Part shown: in pieces, positions 23,303 through 31,737 of the stretch
Layout of the letters: each line of letters begins with the position of its first letter
Numbering within the stretch: the stretch's first letter is position 1
Assembly (NCBI RefSeq): GCF_001673365.1
Contig: NZ_LZLS01000192.1
Location: 1-45,208 of the forward strand
Origin: Mycobacterium asiaticum
Lineage (GTDB): Bacteria > Actinomycetota > Actinomycetes > Mycobacteriales > Mycobacteriaceae
Direction of reading: 5' to 3'
DNA: 45,208 bases
Translations under genes and position numbers: made by a program
Notes under the pieces: generated by a model
Told to the model about the DNA's origin: nothing
Seen by the model: the letters and a program-made list of their open reading frames with translations, nothing else
The model's database searches: none

Positions 23303-24256
23303 TCACGGCTCCGTCGCGGGCGCGGGCACGACGCGCGCGCCCGGTACCGGTCCAGCCGCGACGCGCACGGTGCGGCACACGCCGGCGCCGGAAAGCTGAG
23401 TGCCGACTTCAACAGCCGAGTCGGCCGAGGCGCACAGAAACGCACAGGTCGGGCCGGAGCCGGACACGATGCCGGCCAGCGCGCCCGCGTCCACTCCCGC
23501 ACGCAGCGCCCGGCGCAACGCCGGATCCAGGCTGACGGCGGCCGCCTGCATCTCGTTGCCCAGCAGCGGCGCCAGCTGCTGCGGATCGCCGGCGGCCAGA
23601 GCGGCCAGCACCGGCCCCGGCTCGTCCAGCCGGGGCGGATCCCCTACCTCGCGGAGCCGGTCCAGCTCGGCGTACACCGCCGGGGTCAGCAACCCGCTGT
23701 CGGCGAACGCCAGCACCCAGTGGAAGGTGTTTCGCGACAGCACGGTCGCCAGTTCCTCGCCGCGGCCGGTGCCCAGCGCGGTGCCGCCGTGCAGCGCGAA
23801 CGGCACGTCGCTGCCCAGCTGCGCGGCCATCGCGCGCAAGTCGCGACGAGGGAGGTTGAGTTCCCACAGCGAGTTCATCGCCACCAGGACCGCGGCCGCG
23901 TCAGCGCTACCGCCGGCCATGCCGCCGGCCAGCGGAATGGACTTGTCGACCAGGATCGAGACGTCAGGAGCTCGGCCGACGTGTTCGGCCAGCAATTCGG
24001 CCGCCCGCCAGGCGAGGTTGCGCTTGTCGGTGGGCAGCTTGTCCGCGCCCTCGCCGACGTTTTCCAGCGAGAGCACGTCGGCATTGCGGACGGTGACTTC
24101 GTCGAACAGGGAGACGGCGTGGAACACCGTCGTCAGCTCGTGGTACCCGTCGTCGCGGCGATCACCGACAGCCAGGTACAGGTTGACTTTTCCCGGCACC
24201 CGAACGGTGACCGACCCGGTGGGCACCCACAATTCGGCGGTGGAGCCGTCAGACAT
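23303..24256 (-). CDS. ispE: 4-diphosphocytidyl-2-C-methyl-D-erythritol kinase
   Basis: This 317-residue GHMP kinase phosphorylates CDP-ME in the MEP pathway to isoprenoids (decaprenyl phosphate, menaquinone). Motifs: VRVPGKVNLYLAVGDRRDDG (substrate Lys/Asn), ATP loop PLAGGMAGGSADAAAVLVAM near residue 107 (GHMP motif 2), and the C-terminal GIVSGSGPTCAFLCASAD (motif 3). ATG 24256 gives MSDGSTAELW before the conserved PTGSVTVRVPGK; GTG 24226 would match a shorter family start. It is last in the rpfB-ksgA-ispE operon. Confidence 0.95.
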   Translation of the reverse strand: MSDGSTAELWVPTGSVTVRVPGKVNLYLAVGDRRDDGYHELTTVFHAVSLFDEVTVRNADVLSLENVGEGADKLPTDKRNLAWRAAELLAEHVGRAPDVSILVDKSIPLAGGMAGGSADAAAVLVAMNSLWELNLPRRDLRAMAAQLGSDVPFALHGGTALGTGRGEELATVLSRNTFHWVLAFADSGLLTPAVYAELDRLREVGDPPRLDEPGPVLAALAAGDPQQLAPLLGNEMQAAAVSLDPALRRALRAGVDAGALAGIVSGSGPTCAFLCASADSAVEVGTQLSGAGVCRTVRVAAGPVPGARVVPAPATEP

Positions 24257-24312
24257 CCTCGACCACCGCAGCAGACTATCGTGCCAACCCTCGCTGTGCC
24301 CTCAACCGTTCC

Positions 24313-25260
24313 CTAGCCGGCCGAGGCTTGCGCCGTATTCGCGGCTGGGCCCGCCCCGCCCGAGCGCTGGTAGAGCCGCACGAAGTCCTCGATGGACAGC
24401 GTCTCACCACGTCGGGCGGGGTCGATGCTGGCCGCGAGCAACCGGTTCGCCGACTCGTTGCCCGAACCGGCCCATTCGACGAAGGCGTTGCGAGAAGTCT
24501 TGCGGCGCTGGGCGAAAGCGATATCCACCAACTGGAAAACACCGGTGCGGAAGGCCTCGTCAGTGGGCCAGGGGGAGGACTCGTAGCGGTCGATGCGAAC
24601 CAGGCCGGAGTAGACGCGGGGAATGGGCCAGAAGACAGTCGGCGAGACGGTGCCGCACCGACGCACCCGGCCGTAGAAATTCATTTTGACGCTGGGCACG
24701 CCGTATTCCTTGCCGCCGGGCACGGCCGCCAGGCGTTCGGCGACCTCGGCCTGCACCATCACCGTGACGGTGCGGATGGAGGGAAACTCAGCCAGCAGAT
24801 GCAGCAGCGCGGGAACCGCGACGTTGTAGGGCAGGTTGGCCACCACTGAGGTGGGTTGGGGGGCCGGCGCAGCGGACAAGGCCCGGGCGAGATCTTCGTT
24901 GCGCAGCGTCAGCACATCTTGCTGCAGCACGCTCAGACGCTGGGCTTCGCTGTCGGAGCGCTCGGCGACGGTCTGCGGTAGTCGCTGCGCCAGCACCGGG
25001 TCGATTTCGACGGCGGCGACCCATGCGCCCCGGTCCAGCAGGGCCAACGTCAGAGACCCCAGCCCCGGTCCGACCTCGAGAACCACATCGGACTTATCGA
25101 TACCGGATGCAGCGACGATTCGCCGCACCGTGTTCGCGTCGTGCACGAAGTTCTGTCCGAACGACTTGCGCGGCGTGAAGTCGAGCTCCCTGGCCAACCG
25201 CCGGATCTCGGTGCGTCCGAGTAGCCGGACGGTCAGCGCGCACCCACCCGTCCACTGCAC
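24313..25260 (-). CDS. ksgA: 16S rRNA (adenine1518/1519-N6)-dimethyltransferase KsgA
   Basis: This 315-residue RsmA/KsgA enzyme dimethylates two adenines in helix 45 of 16S rRNA during small-subunit maturation. Visible: KSFGQNFVHDANTVRRIV (N-terminal motif X), SAM motif I LEVGPGLGSLTLALLDRG, acidic loop VAAVEIDPVLAQRL, and the target-base motif NLPYNVAVPALLHL. The start ATG 25260 overlaps the 3' end of rpfB by 28 bases, so translation is probably coupled; internal starts closer to VRLLGRTEIRRLA cannot be excluded. The rpfB-ksgA-ispE order is conserved in M. tuberculosis. Confidence 0.95.
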   Translation of the reverse strand: MQWTGGCALTVRLLGRTEIRRLARELDFTPRKSFGQNFVHDANTVRRIVAASGIDKSDVVLEVGPGLGSLTLALLDRGAWVAAVEIDPVLAQRLPQTVAERSDSEAQRLSVLQQDVLTLRNEDLARALSAAPAPQPTSVVANLPYNVAVPALLHLLAEFPSIRTVTVMVQAEVAERLAAVPGGKEYGVPSVKMNFYGRVRRCGTVSPTVFWPIPRVYSGLVRIDRYESSPWPTDEAFRTGVFQLVDIAFAQRRKTSRNAFVEWAGSGNESANRLLAASIDPARRGETLSIEDFVRLYQRSGGAGPAANTAQASAG

Positions 25261-26360
25261 ACCGGCCAGGCGCCCCAGCCCTGGCGCTGCCGGGTCACTT
25301 CGGCGATGGCGATCTGCTCTTCGCGGGTGGCCAGGTCGGCGCGCGCCGCGTAGCGCAACCCGCCGTTGGCTTCCCAGGTCCCCTGGTCGAACTGCACGCC
25401 GCCGAAGAACCCGTTTCCGGTGTTGATCGCCCAGTTGCCACCGGCTTCGCAGCCAGCGAGCGAGTCCCAGATGCTTCCGTCGCTGACGGGGGGCACCTCG
25501 GTGCCCGGCTTGGTGCCGACCCGCAGCACGGCTTCACGGGCGGGTGTCACCACCGTGTTGGCGATCGGCAGGCGACCAGTCTCCACACCGTTGACCTGTG
25601 CCACCGCGAACGTGACGTCCTGAGTGCCTGGGACGCCCGGGTCTTCAACGACCTCGCGGCTCATGTTCATCTCCGGGTCCTCGATGCGGCGCGCCGGCGG
25701 CGGCAGCGGCATGCGCTCGGTGACCCGCTCGATGCGGTTGCGGGTGACCCTGATCTGCATTCCGTCGACCACCGGGGCGGCCGGAGCGGGCACCACCTGG
25801 TCGCTGTCCTCCAGCGGTGCGCCGGCCGCATCCAGCAGCCCGGCCACATTGGGCGCCGGTAGGTGCACGGTGCGGATCACACCGCCGTCATCGATTTGGA
25901 CCGTCTTGGCGCTCACCACCGGCAGCGCCATGCCCGCCAGCGGAACGCGGCTGGCACGGGAAGCGGCAGCCGGCGCGGTGTCGGTCATGGCCAGCTGCGC
26001 CAGTGCCTCGTCCACGGTGGAGGCGGTGGTCCACACCTGCCGCGAGTTCTGGCCGTCCAGGGTGATCTCCAACGGCCGACTGCGCCGCAACACGATGGTG
26101 TCGGCGTCTCCGACGGTCACATCGCCCGCTGGGTACAGGTCGTCGCGCTCGTCGACGGAGAAGCCGTTCTCTTCGATGATGTCGATCACCCGCGACTTCA
26201 TCGTCGAGACCTTGATCGACGTGCCATCCACGGTCAACGTCACGGTCTTCGACGCGGACACGGCGAAACCGCCGGCGAAAGCGAGGACCAACAACAGGGC
26301 GCCAACCAACAGGCGCAACGCGAGGGATTCAGTTTGATGAAGTTTAGTAATCAGATTCAA
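25233..26360 (-). CDS. rpfB: Resuscitation-promoting factor RpfB
   Basis: This 375-residue muralytic protein promotes growth resumption from dormancy. Parts in order: a hydrophobic signal/anchor (LRLLVGALLLVLAFAGGFAV); DUF348 repeats (about 35-210; VTLTVDGTSIKVSTMKSRV and two more); a G5 domain (about 215-290); and the lysozyme-like Rpf domain (SIWDSLAGCEAGGNWAINTG), whose Glu near residue 305 is catalytic in the family. It cleaves peptidoglycan with RipA as partner. The start is uncertain: TTG 26360 gives a 14-residue extension over TTG 26318, which matches the annotated M. tuberculosis start. Neither has a good ribosome-binding site. A long leader precedes it. Confidence 0.94.
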   Translation of the reverse strand: MNLITKLHQTESLALRLLVGALLLVLAFAGGFAVSASKTVTLTVDGTSIKVSTMKSRVIDIIEENGFSVDERDDLYPAGDVTVGDADTIVLRRSRPLEITLDGQNSRQVWTTASTVDEALAQLAMTDTAPAAASRASRVPLAGMALPVVSAKTVQIDDGGVIRTVHLPAPNVAGLLDAAGAPLEDSDQVVPAPAAPVVDGMQIRVTRNRIERVTERMPLPPPARRIEDPEMNMSREVVEDPGVPGTQDVTFAVAQVNGVETGRLPIANTVVTPAREAVLRVGTKPGTEVPPVSDGSIWDSLAGCEAGGNWAINTGNGFFGGVQFDQGTWEANGGLRYAARADLATREEQIAIAEVTRQRQGWGAWPVCSGRVGAR

Positions 26361-26480
26361 TGTCTATTCCCGGTCTAATCCCAGTTAGTTCCGACCTACA
26401 GCGAGCCTTACGTAGCAACTACTCAGCAACGTCTCCACGACGTCTAAACGACGAGCCACCGACCATATTCAGCTGAAATG

Positions 26481-26502
26481 ACAAAATGGGCCCAGAGGCC
26501 CA
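26481..26502 (-). terminator. Attenuator-like hairpin in the rpfB leader
   Basis: On the minus strand TGGGCC-TCTG-GGCCCA forms a perfect 6-bp stem (26487-26502), followed by TTTTGT. This is the shape of an intrinsic terminator, 120 bases upstream of the rpfB start. An RNA switch with premature termination has been described ahead of rpfB in M. tuberculosis; this is the expected place for its counterpart. It could alternatively terminate tatD, which ends at 26575. The 214-bp tatD-rpfB gap holds no gene. Confidence 0.6.
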
Positions 26503-26574
26503 CCCGTTCGATCACAAGACGGTAACGAACCGACCAATGCTGAGCAACTCGGGCACGCCCCGAACCAGCCCAAG

Positions 26575-27438
26575 TTAGGGCCGATTAGGGGTTATGACTC
26601 TGGAACCCGAATCCAGGCCATAAGCCCGACGGGCATTGCTGGTGGTGATTTCAGCCAATTCCTCCGGACCACGATTTACCAGCTCAGCAATGGCGCGGAC
26701 GGTATATGGGAGGCAGTACGGTTCGTTCGCTGCGCCGCGGTAGGGGTGCGGAGTCAGAAATGGCGCGTCAGTTTCCACCAGAAGTTGGTCCGGCGGTATC
26801 AACGGAACGGCTTCGCGCAGGTCACGCGCGTTACGGAAGCTCACCGTGCCGGACAGACTCAGCAACCATCCGGCGGCCACGCAGGTGCGAGCCATCTCAC
26901 TATCTGAAGAAAAGCAGTGAAATATCACAGTCGGCGGCGCGCCCTCAGCGCGCAGCACGTCGAGCACCTCCCGGTCGGCCTGGCGATTGTGGATCATCAG
27001 CGGCTTACCGGTGCGCTTGGCCAGGTCGATGTGCCACGCGAACGCCTCACGTTGCACTTCCGGTTGCGCGCAGCCGTCGAGCCGACCGGGCCAGTACATG
27101 TCCATGCCCGTCTCACCGACGGCCACCACCCGCGGATGAGCCGCAAGCCGCTTGATCTCGGCGCGCGCGGCCTCGTCGAGCGCGTCTGTTCGGGTCGGGT
27201 GCAGTGCCACCGCCCCGTACACCCGTGGGTCCCACTCGATCGCGCGGGTCACCCACCGCGCCGAGTCCAGATCGTCAGCGATGGTGACCATCGCGACCAC
27301 CCCGACGGCCGCGGCTCGGTCGGCGACCGCGACCACATCGGCGTCCTCGACGGCGCCGCAGGCATCCAGGTGGGTGTGGGCATCTATCAGCGGTCGCAGG
27401 GGTTCCGGCGCGGGAGGCGGTTCTCGTTTGGAGCTCAC
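26575..27438 (-). CDS. tatD: TatD-family deoxyribonuclease
   Basis: This 287-residue metal-dependent nuclease has a TIM-barrel amidohydrolase fold. Metal and active-site motifs: LIDAHTHLDACG (HxH), VAVGETGMDMYWPG (Glu), LMIHNRQADREVLDVL (His), VIFHCFSSDSEMA (His) and LLVETDAPFLTPHPYRG (Asp). TatD enzymes act as 3'-5' exonucleases or DNA-repair nucleases; the exact substrate here is unknown. GTG 27438 is preferred to GTG 27444 because TATCGT ends six bases before it, fitting a leaderless mRNA. It is divergent from metG. Confidence 0.93.
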   Translation of the reverse strand: MSSKREPPPAPEPLRPLIDAHTHLDACGAVEDADVVAVADRAAAVGVVAMVTIADDLDSARWVTRAIEWDPRVYGAVALHPTRTDALDEAARAEIKRLAAHPRVVAVGETGMDMYWPGRLDGCAQPEVQREAFAWHIDLAKRTGKPLMIHNRQADREVLDVLRAEGAPPTVIFHCFSSDSEMARTCVAAGWLLSLSGTVSFRNARDLREAVPLIPPDQLLVETDAPFLTPHPYRGAANEPYCLPYTVRAIAELVNRGPEELAEITTSNARRAYGLDSGSRVITPNRP

Positions 27439-27475
27439 GCGCACACGATAGGTGCACCCAATAGGGTGAGTCGCG
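27439..27475. promoter_or_regulatory. Compact divergent promoter tatD/metG
   Basis: The gap is only 37 bp. On the plus strand TAGGGT (27462-27467) lies eight bases before the metG ATG; on the minus strand TATCGT (27450-27445) lies six bases before the tatD GTG. Both fit TANNNT -10 elements for leaderless transcripts. CACCC-AATA-GGGTG (27455-27468) forms a dyad over the plus-strand element. Confidence 0.5.
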
Positions 27476-29029
27476 ATGAAGCCTTACTACGTCACCACCG
27501 CGATCGCCTATCCCAACGGCGCGCCGCACATGGGTCACGCGTACGAGTACATCGCCACCGACGCGATTGCACGATTCAAGCGGCTGGACGGCTTCGACGT
27601 GCGCTTCCTGACCGGGACCGACGAACACGGCCTGAAGGTGGCGCAGGCCGCCGCGGCCGCCGGAATCCCCACCGCGCAACTGGCCCGCGCCAATTCCGAT
27701 GTGTTCCAACGCATGCAGCAAAAGCTCAACATCTCCTTCGACCGGTTCATCCGCACCACCGACGCCGATCACCACGTGGCATCGAAGGAACTCTGGCGTC
27801 GCATGGAGGCCTCCGGCGACATCTATCTCGACAACTACGCCGGCTGGTACTCGGTGCGAGACGAGCGATTCTTCGTCGAATCGGAAACCCAACTCCTCCC
27901 AGATGGCAGCCGCATCGCGGTGGAAACCGGAACGCCGGTGACCTGGACGGAGGAACAGACCTATTTCTTCCGGCTCTCGTCATACGCCGACAAGCTACTA
28001 GCGCACTACCAGGCCAACCCTGACTTCATCGCGCCCGAAACGCGCCGCAACGAAGTCGTCAGCTTCGTCTCGGGCGGTTTGGACAACCTGTCGATCTCGC
28101 GCACCTCGTTCGACTGGGGTGTGCAGGTGCCCGGACATCCCGACCACATCATGTACGTCTGGGTCGACGCGCTGACCAACTATCTGACCGGCGCGGGCTT
28201 CCCCGACAGCGACTCCGAACTGTTCCGCGATTACTGGCCGGCCGATCTGCACATGATCGGCAAGGACATCATCCGGTTCCACGCCGTGTACTGGCCGGCG
28301 TTCCTGATGTCGGCTGGAATCGATTTGCCGCGAAGGGTTTTCGCGCACGGCTTCCTGCACAACCGGGGCGAGAAGATGAGCAAGTCGGTGGGCAACATCG
28401 TCGACCCGGTGGCGTTGGTCGACACGTTCGGAGTGGACCAGGTGCGCTATTTCGTGCTGCGCGAGATCCCGTTCGGTCAGGACGGCAGTTACAGCGACGA
28501 GTCGATCATCACCCGGATCAACACCGACCTGGCCAACGAACTGGGCAACCTGGCCCAGCGGTCGTTGTCGATGGTGGCCAAGAACCTCGATGGGGTGGTG
28601 CCCGAGCCCGGCGAGTTCATCGACGCCGACGCCGAACTGCTCGCTACCGCCGATGGTTTGTTGAACCGGGTGCGGGCCCATTTCGACAGGCAGGCTTTGC
28701 ATTTGGCGCTGGAAGCGATCTGGCTGATGCTCGGCGATGCGAACAAGTACTTCTCCGCTCAGCAGCCGTGGGTGCTGCGCAAGAGCGAGTCGCCGGCCGA
28801 TCAGGACCGGTTCCGAACTACGCTCTACGTCACCTGCGAGGTGGTCCGCATCGCGGCGCTGCTGGTCATCCCGGTCATGCCCGACTCGGCCGGCAAAATG
28901 CTGGATCTGCTGGGTCAATCCCAGCAGCGGCGGACATTTGCGGCCGTCGGCACCCGGCTCGCGCCCGGTACGGAATTGCCGTCGCCCACAGGGGTGTTCC
29001 CCCGCTACCAGGTGCCCGAATCCGAATAA
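27476..29029 (+). CDS. metG: Methionyl-tRNA synthetase
   Basis: This 517-residue class I aminoacyl-tRNA synthetase has the HIGH-type motif AYPNGAPHMGHAYEYI at residues 10-25, TGTDEHGLKVAQAAA, the WHY-type motif MIGKDIIRFHAVYWPAFLMS, and KMSKSVGNIVDP near residue 300. There is no C-terminal tRNA-binding domain and no Zn-ribbon cysteines of the E. coli type, as is normal for mycobacterial MetS. It charges initiator and elongator tRNA-Met. ATG 27476; likely leaderless. Confidence 0.97.
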   Translation: MKPYYVTTAIAYPNGAPHMGHAYEYIATDAIARFKRLDGFDVRFLTGTDEHGLKVAQAAAAAGIPTAQLARANSDVFQRMQQKLNISFDRFIRTTDADHHVASKELWRRMEASGDIYLDNYAGWYSVRDERFFVESETQLLPDGSRIAVETGTPVTWTEEQTYFFRLSSYADKLLAHYQANPDFIAPETRRNEVVSFVSGGLDNLSISRTSFDWGVQVPGHPDHIMYVWVDALTNYLTGAGFPDSDSELFRDYWPADLHMIGKDIIRFHAVYWPAFLMSAGIDLPRRVFAHGFLHNRGEKMSKSVGNIVDPVALVDTFGVDQVRYFVLREIPFGQDGSYSDESIITRINTDLANELGNLAQRSLSMVAKNLDGVVPEPGEFIDADAELLATADGLLNRVRAHFDRQALHLALEAIWLMLGDANKYFSAQQPWVLRKSESPADQDRFRTTLYVTCEVVRIAALLVIPVMPDSAGKMLDLLGQSQQRRTFAAVGTRLAPGTELPSPTGVFPRYQVPESE

Positions 29030-29082
29030 GCCATAATCGGAAAGTGGAGCGAAGACGGAATCGGCAACCCGCCCAATCGCCA

Positions 29083-29448
29083 ATGACCACTCTGAAGCAG
29101 TTGCCTGCGCTGGTGGTGCTGGAACGGATTCCGGTACCGGTCCTCGCGATCGGCGACGACGGCAGCATCCTGTTCACCAATACGGCGTTCGCTCAGATGG
29201 TGGGCTTCGAACCGGAAGAGGTTCTGACGCTGCGCTTCCACGAAATCTTTCATCAAGCCCCCGAGTCGGACTCGTCGCTGCTCTCCTTCGTGCACGCGTT
29301 GGCCAACATGGTGGTCGAGTTGGCACACAAAGACGGCTCGGTGGTCCGGGCGCTGATGAGTCGGTCGGCGGTCATGCGCGCGGACGACAAGTTTGCGCTG
29401 GCAGCGTTCCAGGACCTGACCGAGCAGCTCTGGGAAGAAGAGCGCTGA
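29083..29448 (+). CDS. Stand-alone PAS domain protein
   Basis: This 121-residue protein is almost entirely one PAS fold: LERIPVPVLAIGDDGSILFT then NTAFAQMVGFEPEEVLTLRF (classic PAS core), and a C-terminal FALAAFQDLTEQLWEEER (PAC-like). No kinase, cyclase or HTH output domain is attached, so it may be a sensor subunit for another protein or a truncated relic. ATG 29083 is used; GTG 29044 in frame would add 13 basic residues. It follows metG by 53 bp and may share its transcript. Confidence 0.75.
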   Translation: MTTLKQLPALVVLERIPVPVLAIGDDGSILFTNTAFAQMVGFEPEEVLTLRFHEIFHQAPESDSSLLSFVHALANMVVELAHKDGSVVRALMSRSAVMRADDKFALAAFQDLTEQLWEEER

Positions 29449-29543
29449 CCGAGTTGGACCCGGCAACCGGGCCCGCTCTGAGATTTCAGAGACCGTGAGT
29501 ATCGCTCTAGGCGATTGTTGATACTTGTAGTACGGTTTTATGG

Positions 29544-30104
29544 GTGATCAAGACTCGCCAAGATTTGGAGTCGTACCTCGCTGCGGATTTGCATGCGCAG
29601 GGACTTGACCGTTGGCGGCACCGCTACCGGATCATGCATCGCGCACCCTACTTTCAGCGGATGCTGCGCAAGACGGAGTACTGGACCAACACCGCACGGA
29701 CGCCGTTCGGACATTTGGTGGCCGCGTACTTGCGGCTGCGGTTGAAGTTTCTCGGCGAGAAGCTGGGTTTCGGCATCCCCATCAACGCATTCGGGCCCGG
29801 TCTCTCGGTTGCCCACGTGGGCTGGGTACACGTGCACCACCGGGCAAAAGTCGGTGCGAATTGCCGAATCCATCAGGGCGTGACACTGGGCGAAGGCCGT
29901 CCGGGTGAGTACCCCAGCATCGGCGACGACGTCTTCATCTTCCCGGGCGCCATGGTGATCGGTGTCGACGTCGGCAGCCGGGTCGGCATTTACGCGGGAG
30001 CGGTGGTGACCAAGCCGGTGCCCGACGACGTCGACGTCGCGGGCGTTCCCGCCCGCATCATCAGGGACCGCCGTCCCAGCCGTCAGCCCGTCGCAGCTAG
30101 CTGA
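29544..30104 (+). CDS. Serine O-acetyltransferase-like hexapeptide protein
   Basis: This 186-residue left-handed beta-helix acyltransferase is related to CysE. A basic helical N part (RWRHRYRIMHRAPYFQRMLR) precedes hexapeptide turns: LSVAHVGWVHVHHRAKVGAN, CRIHQGVTLGEGRPGEYPSI, DDVFIFPGAMVIGVDVGSRV and AGAVVTKPVPDDVDVAGVPA. It is shorter than true CysE and lacks most of its N-terminal helical domain, so the acceptor could be a sugar or Ser. Start GTG 29544 is in an AT-rich stretch (TACTTGTAGTA dyad 29522-29532, then TTTTATG), possibly promoter and operator with a very short leader. Its 3' end overlaps the convergent TetR gene by eight bases. Confidence 0.8.
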   Translation: MIKTRQDLESYLAADLHAQGLDRWRHRYRIMHRAPYFQRMLRKTEYWTNTARTPFGHLVAAYLRLRLKFLGEKLGFGIPINAFGPGLSVAHVGWVHVHHRAKVGANCRIHQGVTLGEGRPGEYPSIGDDVFIFPGAMVIGVDVGSRVGIYAGAVVTKPVPDDVDVAGVPARIIRDRRPSRQPVAAS

Positions 30105-30804
30105 TCTCCGGCGTCCCGGCCGCCGCGGCCGAGGCGCTGGGCAGCGAATGGCGCATCGTTTCCCGAGCCAGAAACTGCCTGAAGTAAGGCAGCGACGCTT
30201 CGGCCGCGATCCCGGGAAGCAGCAGAATCCATAGTTGACTCAGCCGTACGGCAAGGTCTTCGAGCAGGCCTTCACCGCTGCGGCTTCGCGACGTCGCGAT
30301 GGACAGCAACCGAGTCCCGACCATGGCTCCCACGATCGACTCGCTGAGCAGGTCCGGGTCGACGTCCTCGCGTAGGTCGCCTTCGTCGATCGCCTCGCGG
30401 GCCTGGCCCGCCATCTCGGCGACCCATCCGCTGCAGCAGCGCGCGGCGGCATCGTTGAACCCGGCCAGGGCGGCGATCAGTTGCTCGGACGCGCGCGCTG
30501 TCTTGTCGGTGCTGAGCACGCTAGCGATCGCGAACGTGCCATGGATCATGTTTTCCAGCGCCGGCGTGGCCGACCCGCAGACACTGCGGAATGCGGTGAG
30601 GAGAACCTGGGCGCCTTCGTCGATGATGTCGGAGGCGAGCGCTTCTTTAGAATCGAAATGGTGATACAGCGCGCCCTTGGTCATGCCGGTGCGCTCGATA
30701 ATGGTCCCCCACCCGGCAGCCGCGTAACCGACCTCGCTGAAAACATCGATCGCCGCGTCCAGAATTTTTCGCCGGGTCACCTCGGATCGAACTTGGCGCG
30801 CCAT
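30097..30804 (-). CDS. TetR-family regulator, ScbR/ArpA-like (first of tandem pair)
   Basis: This 235-residue protein has an N-terminal TetR HTH: QVRSEVTRRKILDAAIDVFS then GMTKGALYHHFDSKEALASD. Sequence style and length recall the gamma-butyrolactone receptor-like group of streptomycetes (TKGALYxHFxSKExLA), though no such signalling molecule is established in mycobacteria. It is clearly paralogous to the next gene: both end in a YF(R/K)QFLxRxT segment and an Ala-rich tail. ATG 30804 has a GGGGAGGG site at good spacing; a TTG two codons upstream is less likely. It is a candidate regulator of the neighbouring PE/PPE and glycan operon. Confidence 0.85.
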   Translation of the reverse strand: MARQVRSEVTRRKILDAAIDVFSEVGYAAAGWGTIIERTGMTKGALYHHFDSKEALASDIIDEGAQVLLTAFRSVCGSATPALENMIHGTFAIASVLSTDKTARASEQLIAALAGFNDAAARCCSGWVAEMAGQAREAIDEGDLREDVDPDLLSESIVGAMVGTRLLSIATSRSRSGEGLLEDLAVRLSQLWILLLPGIAAEASLPYFRQFLARETMRHSLPSASAAAAGTPEIS

Positions 30805-30942
30805 TGCCAATGCCCTCCCCAGTGATTCAATCCGGTGTAGGCTCCGGACCTCCGCGTCTCGTTCTTCCTGGTCAGCGGGTAAAGCGTAGCAGCCGCCGGC
30901 CGGGCGTTCTCGATCGTTCGTACCAGAATGTTCCTCGGCGGA

Positions 30943-31620
30943 TCACCCGGCAGTCACCGCGGCCGGGGCTGCTTTCACCGCCAGCGCGGTACGCCGCCGC
31001 AGGAATTGTTTGAAGTAGTCAATGCGGTCCTGCTGCAAGATGGCCGCCAAGACCAGACCGCAATTCTTTTCCAGGTCGAGCAGGTACTGCTTCGGGTCAT
31101 CCAGATCGCCGGTTTGCCGCAGCCCCATGTACATCGACACGATCAGCCGCGCGACGTCTCGCGGATCACATCCCGGCGCGACGTCACCCTCATCTATTGC
31201 GCGCTGGACAACGACGGTAAGCATCTCGATCCAGCCGCCCAGCACCTGCGACTGCTGACCCGCGGTGCGCCCCACGGATTCGAGGAGGTGTGCCGCTGCC
31301 CTGGCCACATCCTTGGTGGTGTCCCGAACCGCGGCTAGATAGCAGAAGTCGATGAGGGTTTCCAGGCCCGAAAGCTGCCGGGCCAACAGGTCGTCGACGG
31401 CGGCCCGCCCTTCGGCCGTGTGCTGGTCGATGATGGCCACGGCCAGCGCGTGCTTCGAGCGGAAGTGGAAGTACATCGCACCCTTGGTCAATTCAGCCTC
31501 GGCGAGGATGTCGTCGAGACCGACGTCGTGGTAGGCGCGGCGGGCGAATTGATGTGCAGCGGCTCGCAGGATCTGCTGCCGGGTGGTGTCTGCTCGTCCG
31601 TCGGCCGGTTCAGTCGACAC
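30943..31620 (-). CDS. TetR-family regulator, ScbR/ArpA-like (second of tandem pair)
   Basis: This 225-residue protein has HTH TTRQQILRAAAHQFARRAYH then AELTKGAMYFHFRSKHALAV, and a helical effector domain ending DYFKQFLRRRTALAVKAAP. It is paralogous to the downstream TetR gene and in the same direction (138-bp gap). GTG 31620 opens into the 307-bp AT-rich divergent region shared with the PE gene, which contains a TCTAATTAGA palindrome and TTCTA direct repeats. Autoregulation and control of the divergent genes are my inference. Confidence 0.85.
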   Translation of the reverse strand: MSTEPADGRADTTRQQILRAAAHQFARRAYHDVGLDDILAEAELTKGAMYFHFRSKHALAVAIIDQHTAEGRAAVDDLLARQLSGLETLIDFCYLAAVRDTTKDVARAAAHLLESVGRTAGQQSQVLGGWIEMLTVVVQRAIDEGDVAPGCDPRDVARLIVSMYMGLRQTGDLDDPKQYLLDLEKNCGLVLAAILQQDRIDYFKQFLRRRTALAVKAAPAAVTAG

Positions 31621-31737
31621 GTCGCGATGCCTTCCTTCTCGAGCAGGGTGGCCAGTTGGTGTGTCGCGCGGCCCTCGCGCACCACCTGAGAGGTTAGCAA
31701 GTCACCGCCGACCTGCGCGGATCCACGCGCAACTGGC

